In this document: positions 36,565 to 43,967 of the stretch, piece by piece | Layout: every line of letters begins with the position of its first letter | How positions within the stretch are numbered: position 1 is the first letter of the stretch | Source of the DNA: Streptomyces mangrovi | Lineage (GTDB): Bacteria > Actinomycetota > Actinomycetes > Streptomycetales > Streptomycetaceae | Assembly (NCBI RefSeq): GCF_900114215.1 | Contig: NZ_FOSG01000011.1 | Span: 1-64,000 of the forward strand | Length of the DNA: 64,000 nt | Direction of reading: 5' to 3' | Translations under genes and position numbers: made by a program | Notes under the pieces: model-generated | Told to the model about the DNA's origin: nothing | Database searches by the model: none | Seen by the model: only the letters and a program-made list of their open reading frames with translations

Positions 36565-37743
36565 ATGAACGGACAGCACCACCCGACACGGCGTACGGCC
36601 CTGGCGGGCGCGGCCGCCGCGGCCCTGGCGTACGCACCGGACGCCGCCGCGCGGCCGAGGGGCGGGGAGGGGCGGCGGTTACGGGTCTACCTGGGCGCCT
36701 ACACCGGCGGCGCCCCCGGTCACGGCATCGGGGTGGCGAGCGCGGACCCGTACACCGGCGCCCTGCGGCTGGAGTCGGTGGTCCCCGCCGAGGATCCCTC
36801 CTTCCTGGCGTTGTCGGCGACGGGCCGCGTCCTGTACGCCGTCAACGAGGTGGAGAAGGGTCGGGTGTCGGCCTACGCGCTCTCCCCGGACGGCGCCGTA
36901 CGGGGCTTCCTGGGACAGTCGCCCAGCGGCGGCGCCCACCCCTGCCACCTCGCCCTCCACCCCGGCGGACGCCATCTGTTCACCGCCGACTACACGTCCG
37001 GCACGGTCGGTGTCGTCGAGCTGCGACCCGACGGTGCGCCGGGGGAGTTGGTCCAGGTGGTGCGCTACAACGGCTCCGGCCCCGACCCCGAGCGGCAGGA
37101 CGGGCCGCACGCCCACATGGTGCTGCCCGACCCCACCGGGGAGCGGCTGCTCACCGCCGACCTGGGCACCGACACCGTCCGGGTCCACCGCTTCGACGCC
37201 CGGCGCGGTCTGCTGACGGGCGGCGCCGAGGTGCGGATGGCGCCCGGGTCCGGCCCGCGCCACCTGGCCTTCCACCCCTGCGGGCGTACCGTGTACGTAC
37301 TGGGCGAACTGGACTCCACGCTCACCTCCTGCGCGTACGACCCCGCCCGGGGCACGCTCACGCCCGTCACCACCGTGCCGATCCTGCCCCGGGGCGCCGA
37401 TCCGGCGGGCACCACCGCCGCCGAGGTGCTGGTCTCGGCGGACGGCCGGTTCGTGTACGCGTCCAACCGGGGCCACGACCTCGTCGCCGTTCTCGCCACG
37501 GGCATGTCCGGCGGGATCCGCCCGCGTCCGGTCTCCCACCACCCCTGTGGTGGGAGGTCGCCCCGGCACATCGCCTTCGGTGCCCTCGGGACGGGCCGGC
37601 GCCTGCTGTACACGGCCAACCAGGACTCCGGCACGGTCGCGCTCCTGCGCCGGGACCCGGTGAGCGGTTCCCTCGCGCCGGCCGGGAAACCGCTCGCCTT
37701 CGACCGGGCGGTGTGCGTGCTGCCCGCGGGACGAGGCCGGTGA
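36565..37743 (+). CDS. Tat-exported lactonase-family beta-propeller protein
   Basis: A 392-residue protein with ATG behind GGAGGAA. The first 31 residues look like a twin-arginine signal (TRRTALAGAAAAALA). The remainder is a seven-bladed propeller of the 6-phosphogluconolactonase-like (PF10282) family: VYLGAYTGG, HPCHLALHPGGRHLF, DGPHAHMVLPDPTGERLL, SGPRHLAFHPCGRTVYVLGE. Exported members cannot act on the pentose-phosphate intermediate, so the ring-opened substrate outside the cell is unknown; a cellobionolactone is a possible guess. Codon 39 is TTA, implying bldA dependence. A CebR-like site precedes it. Confidence 0.83.
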   Translation: MNGQHHPTRRTALAGAAAAALAYAPDAAARPRGGEGRRLRVYLGAYTGGAPGHGIGVASADPYTGALRLESVVPAEDPSFLALSATGRVLYAVNEVEKGRVSAYALSPDGAVRGFLGQSPSGGAHPCHLALHPGGRHLFTADYTSGTVGVVELRPDGAPGELVQVVRYNGSGPDPERQDGPHAHMVLPDPTGERLLTADLGTDTVRVHRFDARRGLLTGGAEVRMAPGSGPRHLAFHPCGRTVYVLGELDSTLTSCAYDPARGTLTPVTTVPILPRGADPAGTTAAEVLVSADGRFVYASNRGHDLVAVLATGMSGGIRPRPVSHHPCGGRSPRHIAFGALGTGRRLLYTANQDSGTVALLRRDPVSGSLAPAGKPLAFDRAVCVLPAGRGR

Positions 37744-37745
37744 GG

Positions 37746-37784
37746 GAGCCCCGCCCGGAGCCGCGGCGGCTCCGGGCGGGGCTC
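37746..37784. terminator. Convergent terminator after the lactonase-like gene
   Basis: A 17-base stem (arms 37746-37762 and 37768-37784) with a 5-base loop starts just past the stop codon and faces the DUF302 gene end. Confidence 0.88.
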
Positions 37785-37801
37785 GGACCGACAAGCGTGA
37801 T

Positions 37802-38197
37802 TCAGTCCCGGGAGCCCAGGGCGGCCAGGGCCGCGTCCAGCCGCCGGGTGGCCTCGGAGGCGACGGGCTCCATGGCGGGCAGCCCGGTGAGGGTCACCAT
37901 GGTGCCGGGGTCGAGGGCCTGGACGACCGTCTGGCCGCCGTCGCGGCGCACGACCACGTTGCACGGGAGCAGCAGTCCGATGTTGCGGTCGCTCTCCAGC
38001 GCACGGTGGGCCAGTTGCGGATTGCAGGCACCCAGGATCAGGTAGTCCTCGATGTCCTGGTCGAGCTTCTTCTTCAGGGTGGCGGTGACGTCGATCTCGG
38101 TGAGGACGCCGAAGCCCTGTTCGGCCAGTGCGTCACGCACTGCGGCCACGGTGGTGTCGAAGTCGGTGTCCACCCGGACGGTGCGGTCGTAGCTCAC
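37802..38197 (-). CDS. DUF302 protein
   Basis: A 131-residue protein with GTG start behind AGGAG. It has the DUF302 layout: FDTTVAAVRDALAEQGFGVLTEID across the N-terminal helix and strand, then YLILGACNPQLAHRALE and LLLPCNVVVR with two conserved Cys. DUF302 proteins have no firm function but are often found with sulfur or metal stress genes. Here the gene is divergent from the MBL-rhodanese gene across a CsoR/CstR-type operator, which supports a role in sulfane-sulfur stress. Confidence 0.85.
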   Translation of the reverse strand: MSYDRTVRVDTDFDTTVAAVRDALAEQGFGVLTEIDVTATLKKKLDQDIEDYLILGACNPQLAHRALESDRNIGLLLPCNVVVRRDGGQTVVQALDPGTMVTLTGLPAMEPVASEATRRLDAALAALGSRD

Positions 38198-38310
38198 GTC
38201 ATAACTCTCCTGTGCTCGGTGGTGTCACGGGCCGGTGCGCGGCGTCCGTTTCCGCTCGCCCCGGCGGGTACCCGCCGGGTGAGGGGCTACGCGGCGTCTC
38301 GATCCCTGAA

Positions 38311-38326
38311 ATACCCCCCTGGGTAT
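38311..38326. promoter_or_regulatory. CsoR/CstR-type operator upstream of the MBL-rhodanese gene
   Basis: ATACCCCCCTGGGTAT is the A/T-flanked C-tract/G-tract inverted repeat bound by CsoR-family repressors. It lies in the divergent gap of DUF302 and the MBL-rhodanese gene in an AT-rich stretch that also holds TATGTT as a possible -10. Confidence 0.8.
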
Positions 38327-38382
38327 ATGTTACGGTGGTGATCACATCCCCGGGGGCAGAGCGATCCGGAAGGAGCGACACC

Positions 38383-39753
38383 GTGTTCTTCGTCGACACC
38401 GTGGAGATCCAGGGACTGGGCAATCGTGGCTACCTGGCCGGGGGCCGGTCGGCGGCCGTCGTGGTGGATCCGCCGCGGGACATCGACCGGATGCTCGCAC
38501 TGGCGGCCCGGCGGGGGGTGCGGATCGCCCTCGTCGCCGAGACCCATGTGCACAACGACTACGTCACCGGCGGGCTGGAGCTGGCCCGTGTGACGGGCGC
38601 GGAGTACCTGGTGCCGGCCGGCGCCCGTGTGTCGTACCCCCGCACGCCGGTGGCCGACGGCGACACCGCCGGAATAGAGGAGGGGCTGACGCTGCGCGCG
38701 CTGGCCACCCCCGGCCACACCCCGCACCACACCTCCTACGTACTGGAGGAGGACGGGCGCGCGGTCGCCGTCTTCACCGGCGGCTCGCTGCTGATCGGCG
38801 CCGTCGGAAGGCCGGACCTGGTCGAGCCCCGCATGACACGCGCACTGGCCCGCGCCCAGCACGCCTCCGCCCGCCGACTGGCCGACGAGCTGGAAGACGA
38901 CGTGCCCGTGATGCCGACCCACGGCTTCGGCAGCTTCTGCTCCTCCACCCAGGCCGAGGGCGACTCCACCACCATCGGCAAGGAGCGCGAGTCCAACGAC
39001 GCGCTGGTCAAGGATGTCGACGAGTTCGTCGCCGACCTGCTCGCCGGCCTGGACGACATCCCCGCGTACTACGCCCACATGGGGCCGGTGAACTCCGCCG
39101 GACCGGAACCGATCGACCTCACCCCGCCCCGGCGCGCGGACGCGGAGGAGATCGCCGCCCGGCTGGCCGCGGGGGAGTGGGTGGTGGACCTGCGCAGCCG
39201 TGTGGCGTTCGCCGAGGGCCATGTGGCGGGCGCGTACAACTTCGAGGCCGACGGCAAGCTCGCCACCTACCTGGCCTGGCTGATCCCCTGGGGCAAGCCG
39301 GTCACACTGCTGGCCGAGAGCTTCGAACAGCTCGCCGACGCCCAGCGGGAGCTGGCCAGGGTGGGCATCGACCGCCCCGCCGCGGCCGCCACCGGCGGCC
39401 CCGCGGACTGGCTCGGCCACGGCGAGGAGCCGCGCTCCTTCCCCCGGGCGGCCTTCGCCGAGCTGTCCGGCGTCCGCGAGCGCGGCGAGGAGGTGGTGGT
39501 GCTCGACGTACGCCGCGACTCCGAGCGCGCGAACGGCTATGTCGAGGGGTCGGCCCACATCCCCGTCCACCAGCTCCACGAGCGCGTCGCCGAGGTGCCC
39601 GACGGGACCGTCTGGGTCCACTGCGCCAGCGGGATGCGCGCGACGATCGCCGCCTCGATGCTGGACGCGGCCGGCCGCGAGGTGGTCGCCGTGGACGATC
39701 CCTTCGACGCGGCCGAGCAGGCCGGGCTGACCGTCGTACGGCCTGAGGCCTGA
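38383..39753 (+). CDS. Metallo-beta-lactamase/rhodanese fusion, persulfide dioxygenase-like (CstB-like)
   Basis: The 456-residue protein starts at GTG behind GGAAGGAG. An ETHE1-like MBL domain (1-240) has THVHND (His55, His57, Asp59), His112 and PTHGFG (His180); the metal-binding Asp of the usual TGD is Gly here (FTGGSLLIG). Rhodanese domain 1 (about 252-345) lacks a catalytic Cys; rhodanese domain 2 (about 355-456) has an active loop CASGMR with Cys414. The whole build matches CstB-type proteins that oxidise persulfides to sulfite and thiosulfate. The missing Asp leaves dioxygenase activity open. It forms an operon with the rhodanese 64 bases downstream. Confidence 0.87.
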   Translation: MFFVDTVEIQGLGNRGYLAGGRSAAVVVDPPRDIDRMLALAARRGVRIALVAETHVHNDYVTGGLELARVTGAEYLVPAGARVSYPRTPVADGDTAGIEEGLTLRALATPGHTPHHTSYVLEEDGRAVAVFTGGSLLIGAVGRPDLVEPRMTRALARAQHASARRLADELEDDVPVMPTHGFGSFCSSTQAEGDSTTIGKERESNDALVKDVDEFVADLLAGLDDIPAYYAHMGPVNSAGPEPIDLTPPRRADAEEIAARLAAGEWVVDLRSRVAFAEGHVAGAYNFEADGKLATYLAWLIPWGKPVTLLAESFEQLADAQRELARVGIDRPAAAATGGPADWLGHGEEPRSFPRAAFAELSGVRERGEEVVVLDVRRDSERANGYVEGSAHIPVHQLHERVAEVPDGTVWVHCASGMRATIAASMLDAAGREVVAVDDPFDAAEQAGLTVVRPEA

Positions 39754-39817
39754 GAACCCCTTCCGCGCTGTCGGCCCGGCCCGCCCCCACCCGCACCATC
39801 CACCAGAGGAGAGCACC

Positions 39818-40177
39818 ATGTCCCTGTTCCGCCGCGGTCCCGGCCGCGTCGACCCGGCCGAGGCCGACCGGCGTACGGCCGAGGGAGACGCCGTCCTGCT
39901 GGACGTGCGCGAGGACGCCGAGTGGAAGGCCGGCCACGCCCCGCACGCCGTCCACCTGCCGCTGTCCCGCCTGGTCGAGGGCGCGCAGCTGCCCGGTCAT
40001 CTGACCGGTAAGCCCGTGGTGGCCGTCTGCCGTTCCGGCAACCGCTCGCAGAGGGCCGCCAGGCTGCTGGCCGAGCGCGGTGTGGAGGCGGTGGACGTCA
40101 CCGGAGGCATGGCCGCCTGGGAGAGGCAGGGCCTGCCCGTGCGCGACGGGCGCGGACGCCCCGGCACCGTCGCGTGA
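39818..40177 (+). CDS. Single-domain rhodanese sulfurtransferase
   Basis: A 119-residue cytoplasmic protein, ATG behind GAGGAGAG. The rhodanese fold shows LLDVREDAEWKAGHAPHAVHLP (split at its Trp) and the active loop CRSGNRS whose Cys carries the persulfide. It should move sulfane sulfur between thiols and the MBL-rhodanese upstream. The last 15 residues are Arg/Gly-rich. Confidence 0.9.
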   Translation: MSLFRRGPGRVDPAEADRRTAEGDAVLLDVREDAEWKAGHAPHAVHLPLSRLVEGAQLPGHLTGKPVVAVCRSGNRSQRAARLLAERGVEAVDVTGGMAAWERQGLPVRDGRGRPGTVA

Positions 40178-40199
40178 CCCTCCCGGCCCCGTTGTGATC

Positions 40200-40231
40200 C
40201 CTCGCGGGTCCCGCGGCCGGGACCCGCGAGG
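40200..40231. terminator. Convergent terminator
   Basis: CCTCGCGGGTCCC and its complement form a 13-base stem around GCGGCC between the rhodanese and cstR genes. Confidence 0.85.
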
Positions 40232-40240
40232 CCCCGGGGA

Positions 40241-40531
40241 TCAGGCCAGGGAGAGGAAGAGCTTCTCCAGTCGGGCCCGCATCTGCTCGCGGTCGAGGGC
40301 GGCGGCGGGGTCGCCGTCGGGGCTGTCGGTCAGGCAGTGCTGCAGACCGGTGGCGATGACCGCGAAACCGGCCTTGTCCAGCGCCCGGGAGGCCGCCGCG
40401 AGCTGTGTGACGACCTCCTCGCAGTCCCGCCCCTCCTCGATCATCTTGATCACTCCGGCGATCTGGCCCTGCGCCCGGCGCAGCCGGTTGACCACCGTCC
40501 TCAGTTCCTCGGCCGCCATCGCCAGTTCCAC
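40241..40531 (-). CDS. cstR: CstR-like persulfide-sensing repressor (CsoR family)
   Basis: The 96-residue all-helical protein starts at GTG behind GGGGAGG. The CsoR-family core is clear: VVNRLRRAQGQIAGVIKMIE then DCEEVVTQLAAASRALDK. Two Cys remain, Cys37 and Cys66, but the copper-ligand His four residues before the second Cys is Gly (TGLQHC), so it fits the CstR branch, which senses persulfides by linking its two Cys. It should bind the two ATACCC-GGGTA sites that flank this locus and repress the rhodanese genes and itself. Confidence 0.85.
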   Translation of the reverse strand: MELAMAAEELRTVVNRLRRAQGQIAGVIKMIEEGRDCEEVVTQLAAASRALDKAGFAVIATGLQHCLTDSPDGDPAAALDREQMRARLEKLFLSLA

Positions 40532-40546
40532 GGAACCTCCCCTTTC

Positions 40547-40562
40547 ATACCCCGCCGGGTAC
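40547..40562. promoter_or_regulatory. CsoR/CstR-type operator between cstR and the rhodanese-DUF2892 gene
   Basis: ATACCCCGCCGGGTAC lies between two divergent genes, 15 bases before the cstR start, so one site could govern both directions. Confidence 0.8.
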
Positions 40563-40612
40563 CCTACCTGCCGGGTCGTCCTCCCCCGCGTTCGGAAGGA
40601 AACATCTCACAC

Positions 40613-41179
40613 ATGTCCACCGCCCCCGCACTCACCGTCGAACAGAGCAGCTTCCGCATACACGAGCTGACCGTCGTCGACGTGCGCACCCCCGGCGAGT
40701 ACGCGTCCGGCCACCTGCCCGGCGCTCACAACATCCCTCTGGACCGCCTCCAGCAGGCACTGCCAGCCCTGCGGACCGCCTCCGCCCGCGGCGACCTGCT
40801 GGTGGTGTGCGCCTCCGGAGCCCGCTCGGCGACCGCCTGCGCCGTCCTGGCCGAGCACGGCATCACCGCTGCCACCCTCGAGGGCGGCACCACCGCCTGG
40901 ACCGAGCGCGGCCACGACCTGCACCGGCCCGCCGGCGCCCGTACCGCCTGGGCCATGGAGCGGCAGGTCCGGCTCACCGCCGGTTCCCTGGTCCTGCTGG
41001 GCCTGATCGCCGGCCGCCGCAGGCCGGCCGCGCGCCTGATCTCCGCGGGCATCGCCGGCGGCCTGGTCCTCTCCGCCCTCACCGACACCTGCGGCATGGC
41101 CCGCGTACTGGCCAAACTGCCCCACAACCGCCCCCGGCCCGCCGACCTGGACGCCACCCTGGCCGCCCTGGCCGGCTGA
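40613..41179 (+). CDS. Rhodanese domain fused to DUF2892 membrane domain
   Basis: A 188-residue protein. The rhodanese domain (about 8-105) has LTVVDVRTPGEYASGHLPGAHNIP (split by its core) and active loop CASGARS with Cys. The C-terminal DUF2892-like part (about 115-175) has two hydrophobic segments (AGSLVLLGLIAG and SAGIAGGLVLSAL) followed by DTCGMARVLAKLPHN. It is probably membrane-bound with the rhodanese domain in the cytoplasm, perhaps handling sulfur that crosses the membrane. It is divergent from cstR across the second operator. Confidence 0.88.
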   Translation: MSTAPALTVEQSSFRIHELTVVDVRTPGEYASGHLPGAHNIPLDRLQQALPALRTASARGDLLVVCASGARSATACAVLAEHGITAATLEGGTTAWTERGHDLHRPAGARTAWAMERQVRLTAGSLVLLGLIAGRRRPAARLISAGIAGGLVLSALTDTCGMARVLAKLPHNRPRPADLDATLAALAG

Positions 41180-41323
41180 CGCGCGTCCCCCGCGTCCCCC
41201 GCGTTCCCGGCCCTCCGCCCGTACGTTCCGGCCCGCCCCGCGGCCCGGTGGTGTCGCACCGGTACTCCGGGGGTACCGCGGGGCGGGACGGCTTCGAGGC
41301 CGTGTACGGATGGGAGGAAGCGG

Positions 41324-42385
41324 ATGTCCGAGATGACCGCGGTGCGGCTCACCGGCTGGCAGAAGCCCCCGGAGATGACCCGGGTCCCGGTGCCGGAACC
41401 CGGCCCGGGAGAGGTCCTGCTGAAGGTGGCGGGTGCCGGGGTGTGCCACTCCGACCTGCACGTCATGGACTGGCCCGCCGGAACGATGCCCTATGACCTG
41501 CCCTTCACCCTGGGTCACGAGACCTCCGGCTGGGTGCACACCCTGGGGCCGGGCACACAGAACGCCGGATTGCGCGAGGGTGACGCGGTACTGGTCTACG
41601 GACCTTGGGGCTGCGGGGTGTGCCCCGCCTGTGCCCGGGGGGCGGAGAACTACTGTCACCGGGCCGCCGAACTCCGGGCCGCCGGCGGAGGACTGGGCCT
41701 GGACGGCGGCATGGCCGAGTACATGCTCGTCCCCTCCGCCCGGCTCCTCGTACCACTGGGCGACCTGGACCCGCGCACCGCCGCCCCGCTGACCGACGCC
41801 GCCCTGACGCCCTACCACGCCGTCAAGCGCTCCCTGCACAAGCTGGTGCCGGGAACGGCGGCGGTGGTGATCGGCGTGGGCGGGCTGGGGCACATGGCCG
41901 TCCAGCTGCTCAAGGCGCTGAGTCCGGTCGACGTCATCGCCGTCGATGTCGCCCCGGACAAGCTCGACCTGGCCGCCGGGGCGGGCGCCGACCACTGCGT
42001 GCCCGCCGGAGAGGGGGACGCGGACCGGATCCGCACGCTGACCGGCGGCCTCGGCGCCACCCTGGTGCTGGACTGCGTCGGTGCCGATGCCACGATGGCC
42101 ACCGCCGCCGCGTGCGCCGCCGTGGAGGCCGACATCACCGTCGTCGGACTGGCGGGCGGCACACTGCCCGTCACCTTCGGGGCCGTGCCCTTCGAGGCCG
42201 CGGTGTCGATCCCGTACTGGGGCACCCGGCCGGAACTGGCCGAGGTCGTCGCCCTCGCCCGTGCCGGGCGGATCCGCCCGCATGTGGAGGTGCATCCGCT
42301 CGGTGAGGCGGGCGAGGTCTACCAGCGGCTGCGCGACGGCCGGGTCGACGGCCGGGCGGTACTGGTGCCCACCGCCGAGGCCTGA
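41324..42385 (+). CDS. NAD(P)-dependent zinc alcohol dehydrogenase
   Basis: The 353-residue MDR-family enzyme starts at ATG behind GGGAGGAA. It has catalytic zinc ligands in AGVCHSD and GHETSG, structural zinc Cys residues in CGVCPACARGAENYC, and the Rossmann motif VIGVGGLGHMAVQLLK. Asp in AVDVAP points to NAD preference. The family oxidises alcohols or polyols; the substrate cannot be told. A zinc ADH next to a persulfide locus may be chance. A 30-bp palindrome lies downstream. Confidence 0.9.
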   Translation: MSEMTAVRLTGWQKPPEMTRVPVPEPGPGEVLLKVAGAGVCHSDLHVMDWPAGTMPYDLPFTLGHETSGWVHTLGPGTQNAGLREGDAVLVYGPWGCGVCPACARGAENYCHRAAELRAAGGGLGLDGGMAEYMLVPSARLLVPLGDLDPRTAAPLTDAALTPYHAVKRSLHKLVPGTAAVVIGVGGLGHMAVQLLKALSPVDVIAVDVAPDKLDLAAGAGADHCVPAGEGDADRIRTLTGGLGATLVLDCVGADATMATAAACAAVEADITVVGLAGGTLPVTFGAVPFEAAVSIPYWGTRPELAEVVALARAGRIRPHVEVHPLGEAGEVYQRLRDGRVDGRAVLVPTAEA

Positions 42386-42455
42386 CCCGCCGGCCGGCCC
42401 CGGCCTCGGACCCTGTCCGCGAGTGTGCCCCTTCGGCCCCCATGGAGCGGGGCGT

Positions 42456-42485
42456 GATCGGGTACCCGTGCACGGGTACCCGATC
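42456..42485. promoter_or_regulatory. 30-bp perfect palindrome upstream of the XRE-flavin protein
   Basis: The half-site GATCGGGTACCCGTG (42456-42470) is followed without spacer by its exact complement. Each half contains its own palindrome GGGTACCC. It stands 51 bases before the next start, as an operator would, and could be bound by the helix-turn-helix protein encoded there. Confidence 0.85.
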
Positions 42486-42536
42486 GCCACGGCGGAGCCC
42501 GCACCAGCGGTGGGCTCGAGGAAGGAGGCGGTGGCC

Positions 42537-43202
42537 GTGCCCGACAAGGAGCACCACGAGCTGCCGGACACCGGGGACATCGGCCGGCGGGTGGCCCTCC
42601 AGCGCGAGCGGCTGGGCCTCACCCGTGAGGAGGCCGCGGTACGGGCCGGCATGGCGCCGGGATACCTGCAGTACCTGGAGGAGCACCCCTCGGCCCCGAG
42701 CGGGCCGGGACTGCTCAGGCTGGCCGCCGCCCTGGAGACCTCCGTGGAGTGGCTGCGCGGCGGCGGCACCAACACCCCGCCCGGGCGGGGGCGGCCCGCG
42801 GGCCGCCCCCGGTACCTCGAACTCGACGAGGAGGAGTGCTGGGCCAGGCTCTCCACGCACGGCGTGGGGCGCATCGCGGTCACCACCGCCGACGGGCCCG
42901 CCATCATCCCGGTGAACTACCAGGTCGCGGACGGCGCGATCGCCTTCCGCACCAAGCCCGGCTCCGCGCCCTCGGCGGCCGTGGGGCACGAGGTGGCGTT
43001 CGAGGTCGACTACGTGGACGACGCCTTCCGGCGCGGCTGGAGCGTCCTGGTCGTGGGCCGGGCCCGGGCCGCCGGCGCGGACGAGGCCCGCCATCTGGCC
43101 GGACAGGAGCTCAGCGAGCCCTGGGCCGGGGGAGAGGAACGCGACCTGTGGGTGGTCATCCGGGCCGAGCGCGTCACCGGGCGCCGCATCCACACGGAGT
43201 GA
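42537..43202 (+). CDS. XRE helix-turn-helix / pyridoxamine-oxidase-like fusion
   Basis: A 221-residue protein, GTG behind GGAGG at 8-base spacing; a GTG six bases upstream is too close to the site. The N-terminal XRE domain (about 12-70) reads VALQRERLGLTREEAAVRAG and ends with VEWLRGG. The C-terminal domain (about 90-215) is a split-barrel of the pyridoxamine 5'-phosphate oxidase family (GRIAVTTADGPAIIPVNYQV), which can bind FMN, F420 or haem. The fusion suggests a redox- or cofactor-sensing regulator. The perfect palindrome upstream suggests autoregulation. Confidence 0.87.
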   Translation: MPDKEHHELPDTGDIGRRVALQRERLGLTREEAAVRAGMAPGYLQYLEEHPSAPSGPGLLRLAAALETSVEWLRGGGTNTPPGRGRPAGRPRYLELDEEECWARLSTHGVGRIAVTTADGPAIIPVNYQVADGAIAFRTKPGSAPSAAVGHEVAFEVDYVDDAFRRGWSVLVVGRARAAGADEARHLAGQELSEPWAGGEERDLWVVIRAERVTGRRIHTE

Positions 43203-43228
43203 CCGGCGGGACGCGACCGTCCCGCCGG
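43203..43228 (+). terminator. Terminator after the XRE-flavin gene
   Basis: CCGGCGGGACG and its complement form an 11-base stem with loop CGAC immediately past the stop codon. Confidence 0.85.
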
Positions 43229-43273
43229 GGCGGGGCGCCGTCATCGACAAAAATAATGTGCCAAGCGTACGAT

Positions 43274-43307
43274 AACTCTGGAGAATCCGAAACTCTGGAG
43301 AATCCGA
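43274..43307. repeat. 17-bp perfect tandem repeat in an AT-rich promoter region
   Basis: AACTCTGGAGAATCCGA occurs twice head to tail, 24 bases before the integrase-like start. Upstream (43246-43275) is the most AT-rich stretch nearby. Each copy contains GGAGA. Confidence 0.92.
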
Positions 43308-43330
43308 GCAGTACGGACGGAACGGAGACC

Positions 43331-43921
43331 ATGACGACCGGGCGGGCGGAAGAGGCGGAGCAGGCGGAGGAGCCCGGCAGGGCGGCACAGGCCCGCTACC
43401 CCAGGCCCCCGGTGTCGCTGGAGGAGGCCGAGTGGGTGTGGCGGACCCTGGCCTCCCAGGCCATGGAGGAGGGCGCGAAGCCGGAGACGGTGCGGCTGGC
43501 CGTGGTGACCGGCCTGGCCCGGGCCTCCGGCGCACGCTACGGCGACCTGCTGCGGTGCACGGTGCGGTCGCTGGACCTGGGGGCGGGCCGGGTGGACGTC
43601 GAGCACGGCAAGCACCGCGTCCCGCGGCGGCACGGCCTGGACGCGGGCACGGTGCTGGTACTGCGCCGCTGGATGGACGTCCGCGCCGACCTGTGCGCCG
43701 AGCTGGAGGGTTCGGTCCCCGAGGCACTGCTGCTGACGGTCCACCACACGCACGACAACGGGGTGACGGTCGCGGCCGGGCTGCCCATCACCCGGCAGGG
43801 CCTGGTGCTCTCCTGGCGCCGCTTCGTGTACCGCACCAACGCCGCCCACGCCGGCCGGCGCCCCCCGCTGCCCACCCGCTTCGAGCAGCTCCGCCGTGCC
43901 TGGACCACCGCCGGGGCGTGA
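43331..43921 (+). CDS. Tyrosine-recombinase-like protein (degenerate or diverged)
   Basis: The 196-residue protein starts at ATG behind GGAGA. Its middle resembles the integrase catalytic fold: TGLARASGARYGDLLRCTV near the first Arg box, strand pair GRVDVEHGKHRVPRRH for the Lys box, then LVLSWRRFVYRTN. The usual His-x-x-Arg and terminal Tyr boxes are not clear, so it may be inactive in DNA cleavage or belong to a different helical family. No att sites or phage genes are nearby. The first 25 residues are Glu/Ala-rich. The upstream tandem repeat may control it. Confidence 0.5.
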   Translation: MTTGRAEEAEQAEEPGRAAQARYPRPPVSLEEAEWVWRTLASQAMEEGAKPETVRLAVVTGLARASGARYGDLLRCTVRSLDLGAGRVDVEHGKHRVPRRHGLDAGTVLVLRRWMDVRADLCAELEGSVPEALLLTVHHTHDNGVTVAAGLPITRQGLVLSWRRFVYRTNAAHAGRRPPLPTRFEQLRRAWTTAGA

Positions 43922-43967
43922 CGCGCGGGCCCTCAGCGGCCCGGGATCCGGGGGAGGGAAGCCCGCG

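Noticed and set aside
41246..41280. GGTAC...GTACC repeat in the gap before the alcohol dehydrogenase
   Set aside because: The arms are only five bases and lie in GC-rich DNA where such matches are frequent.
43203..43921. Integrated mobile element around the integrase-like gene
   Set aside because: There is no tRNA gene, att-like direct repeat pair, excisionase or replication gene nearby.
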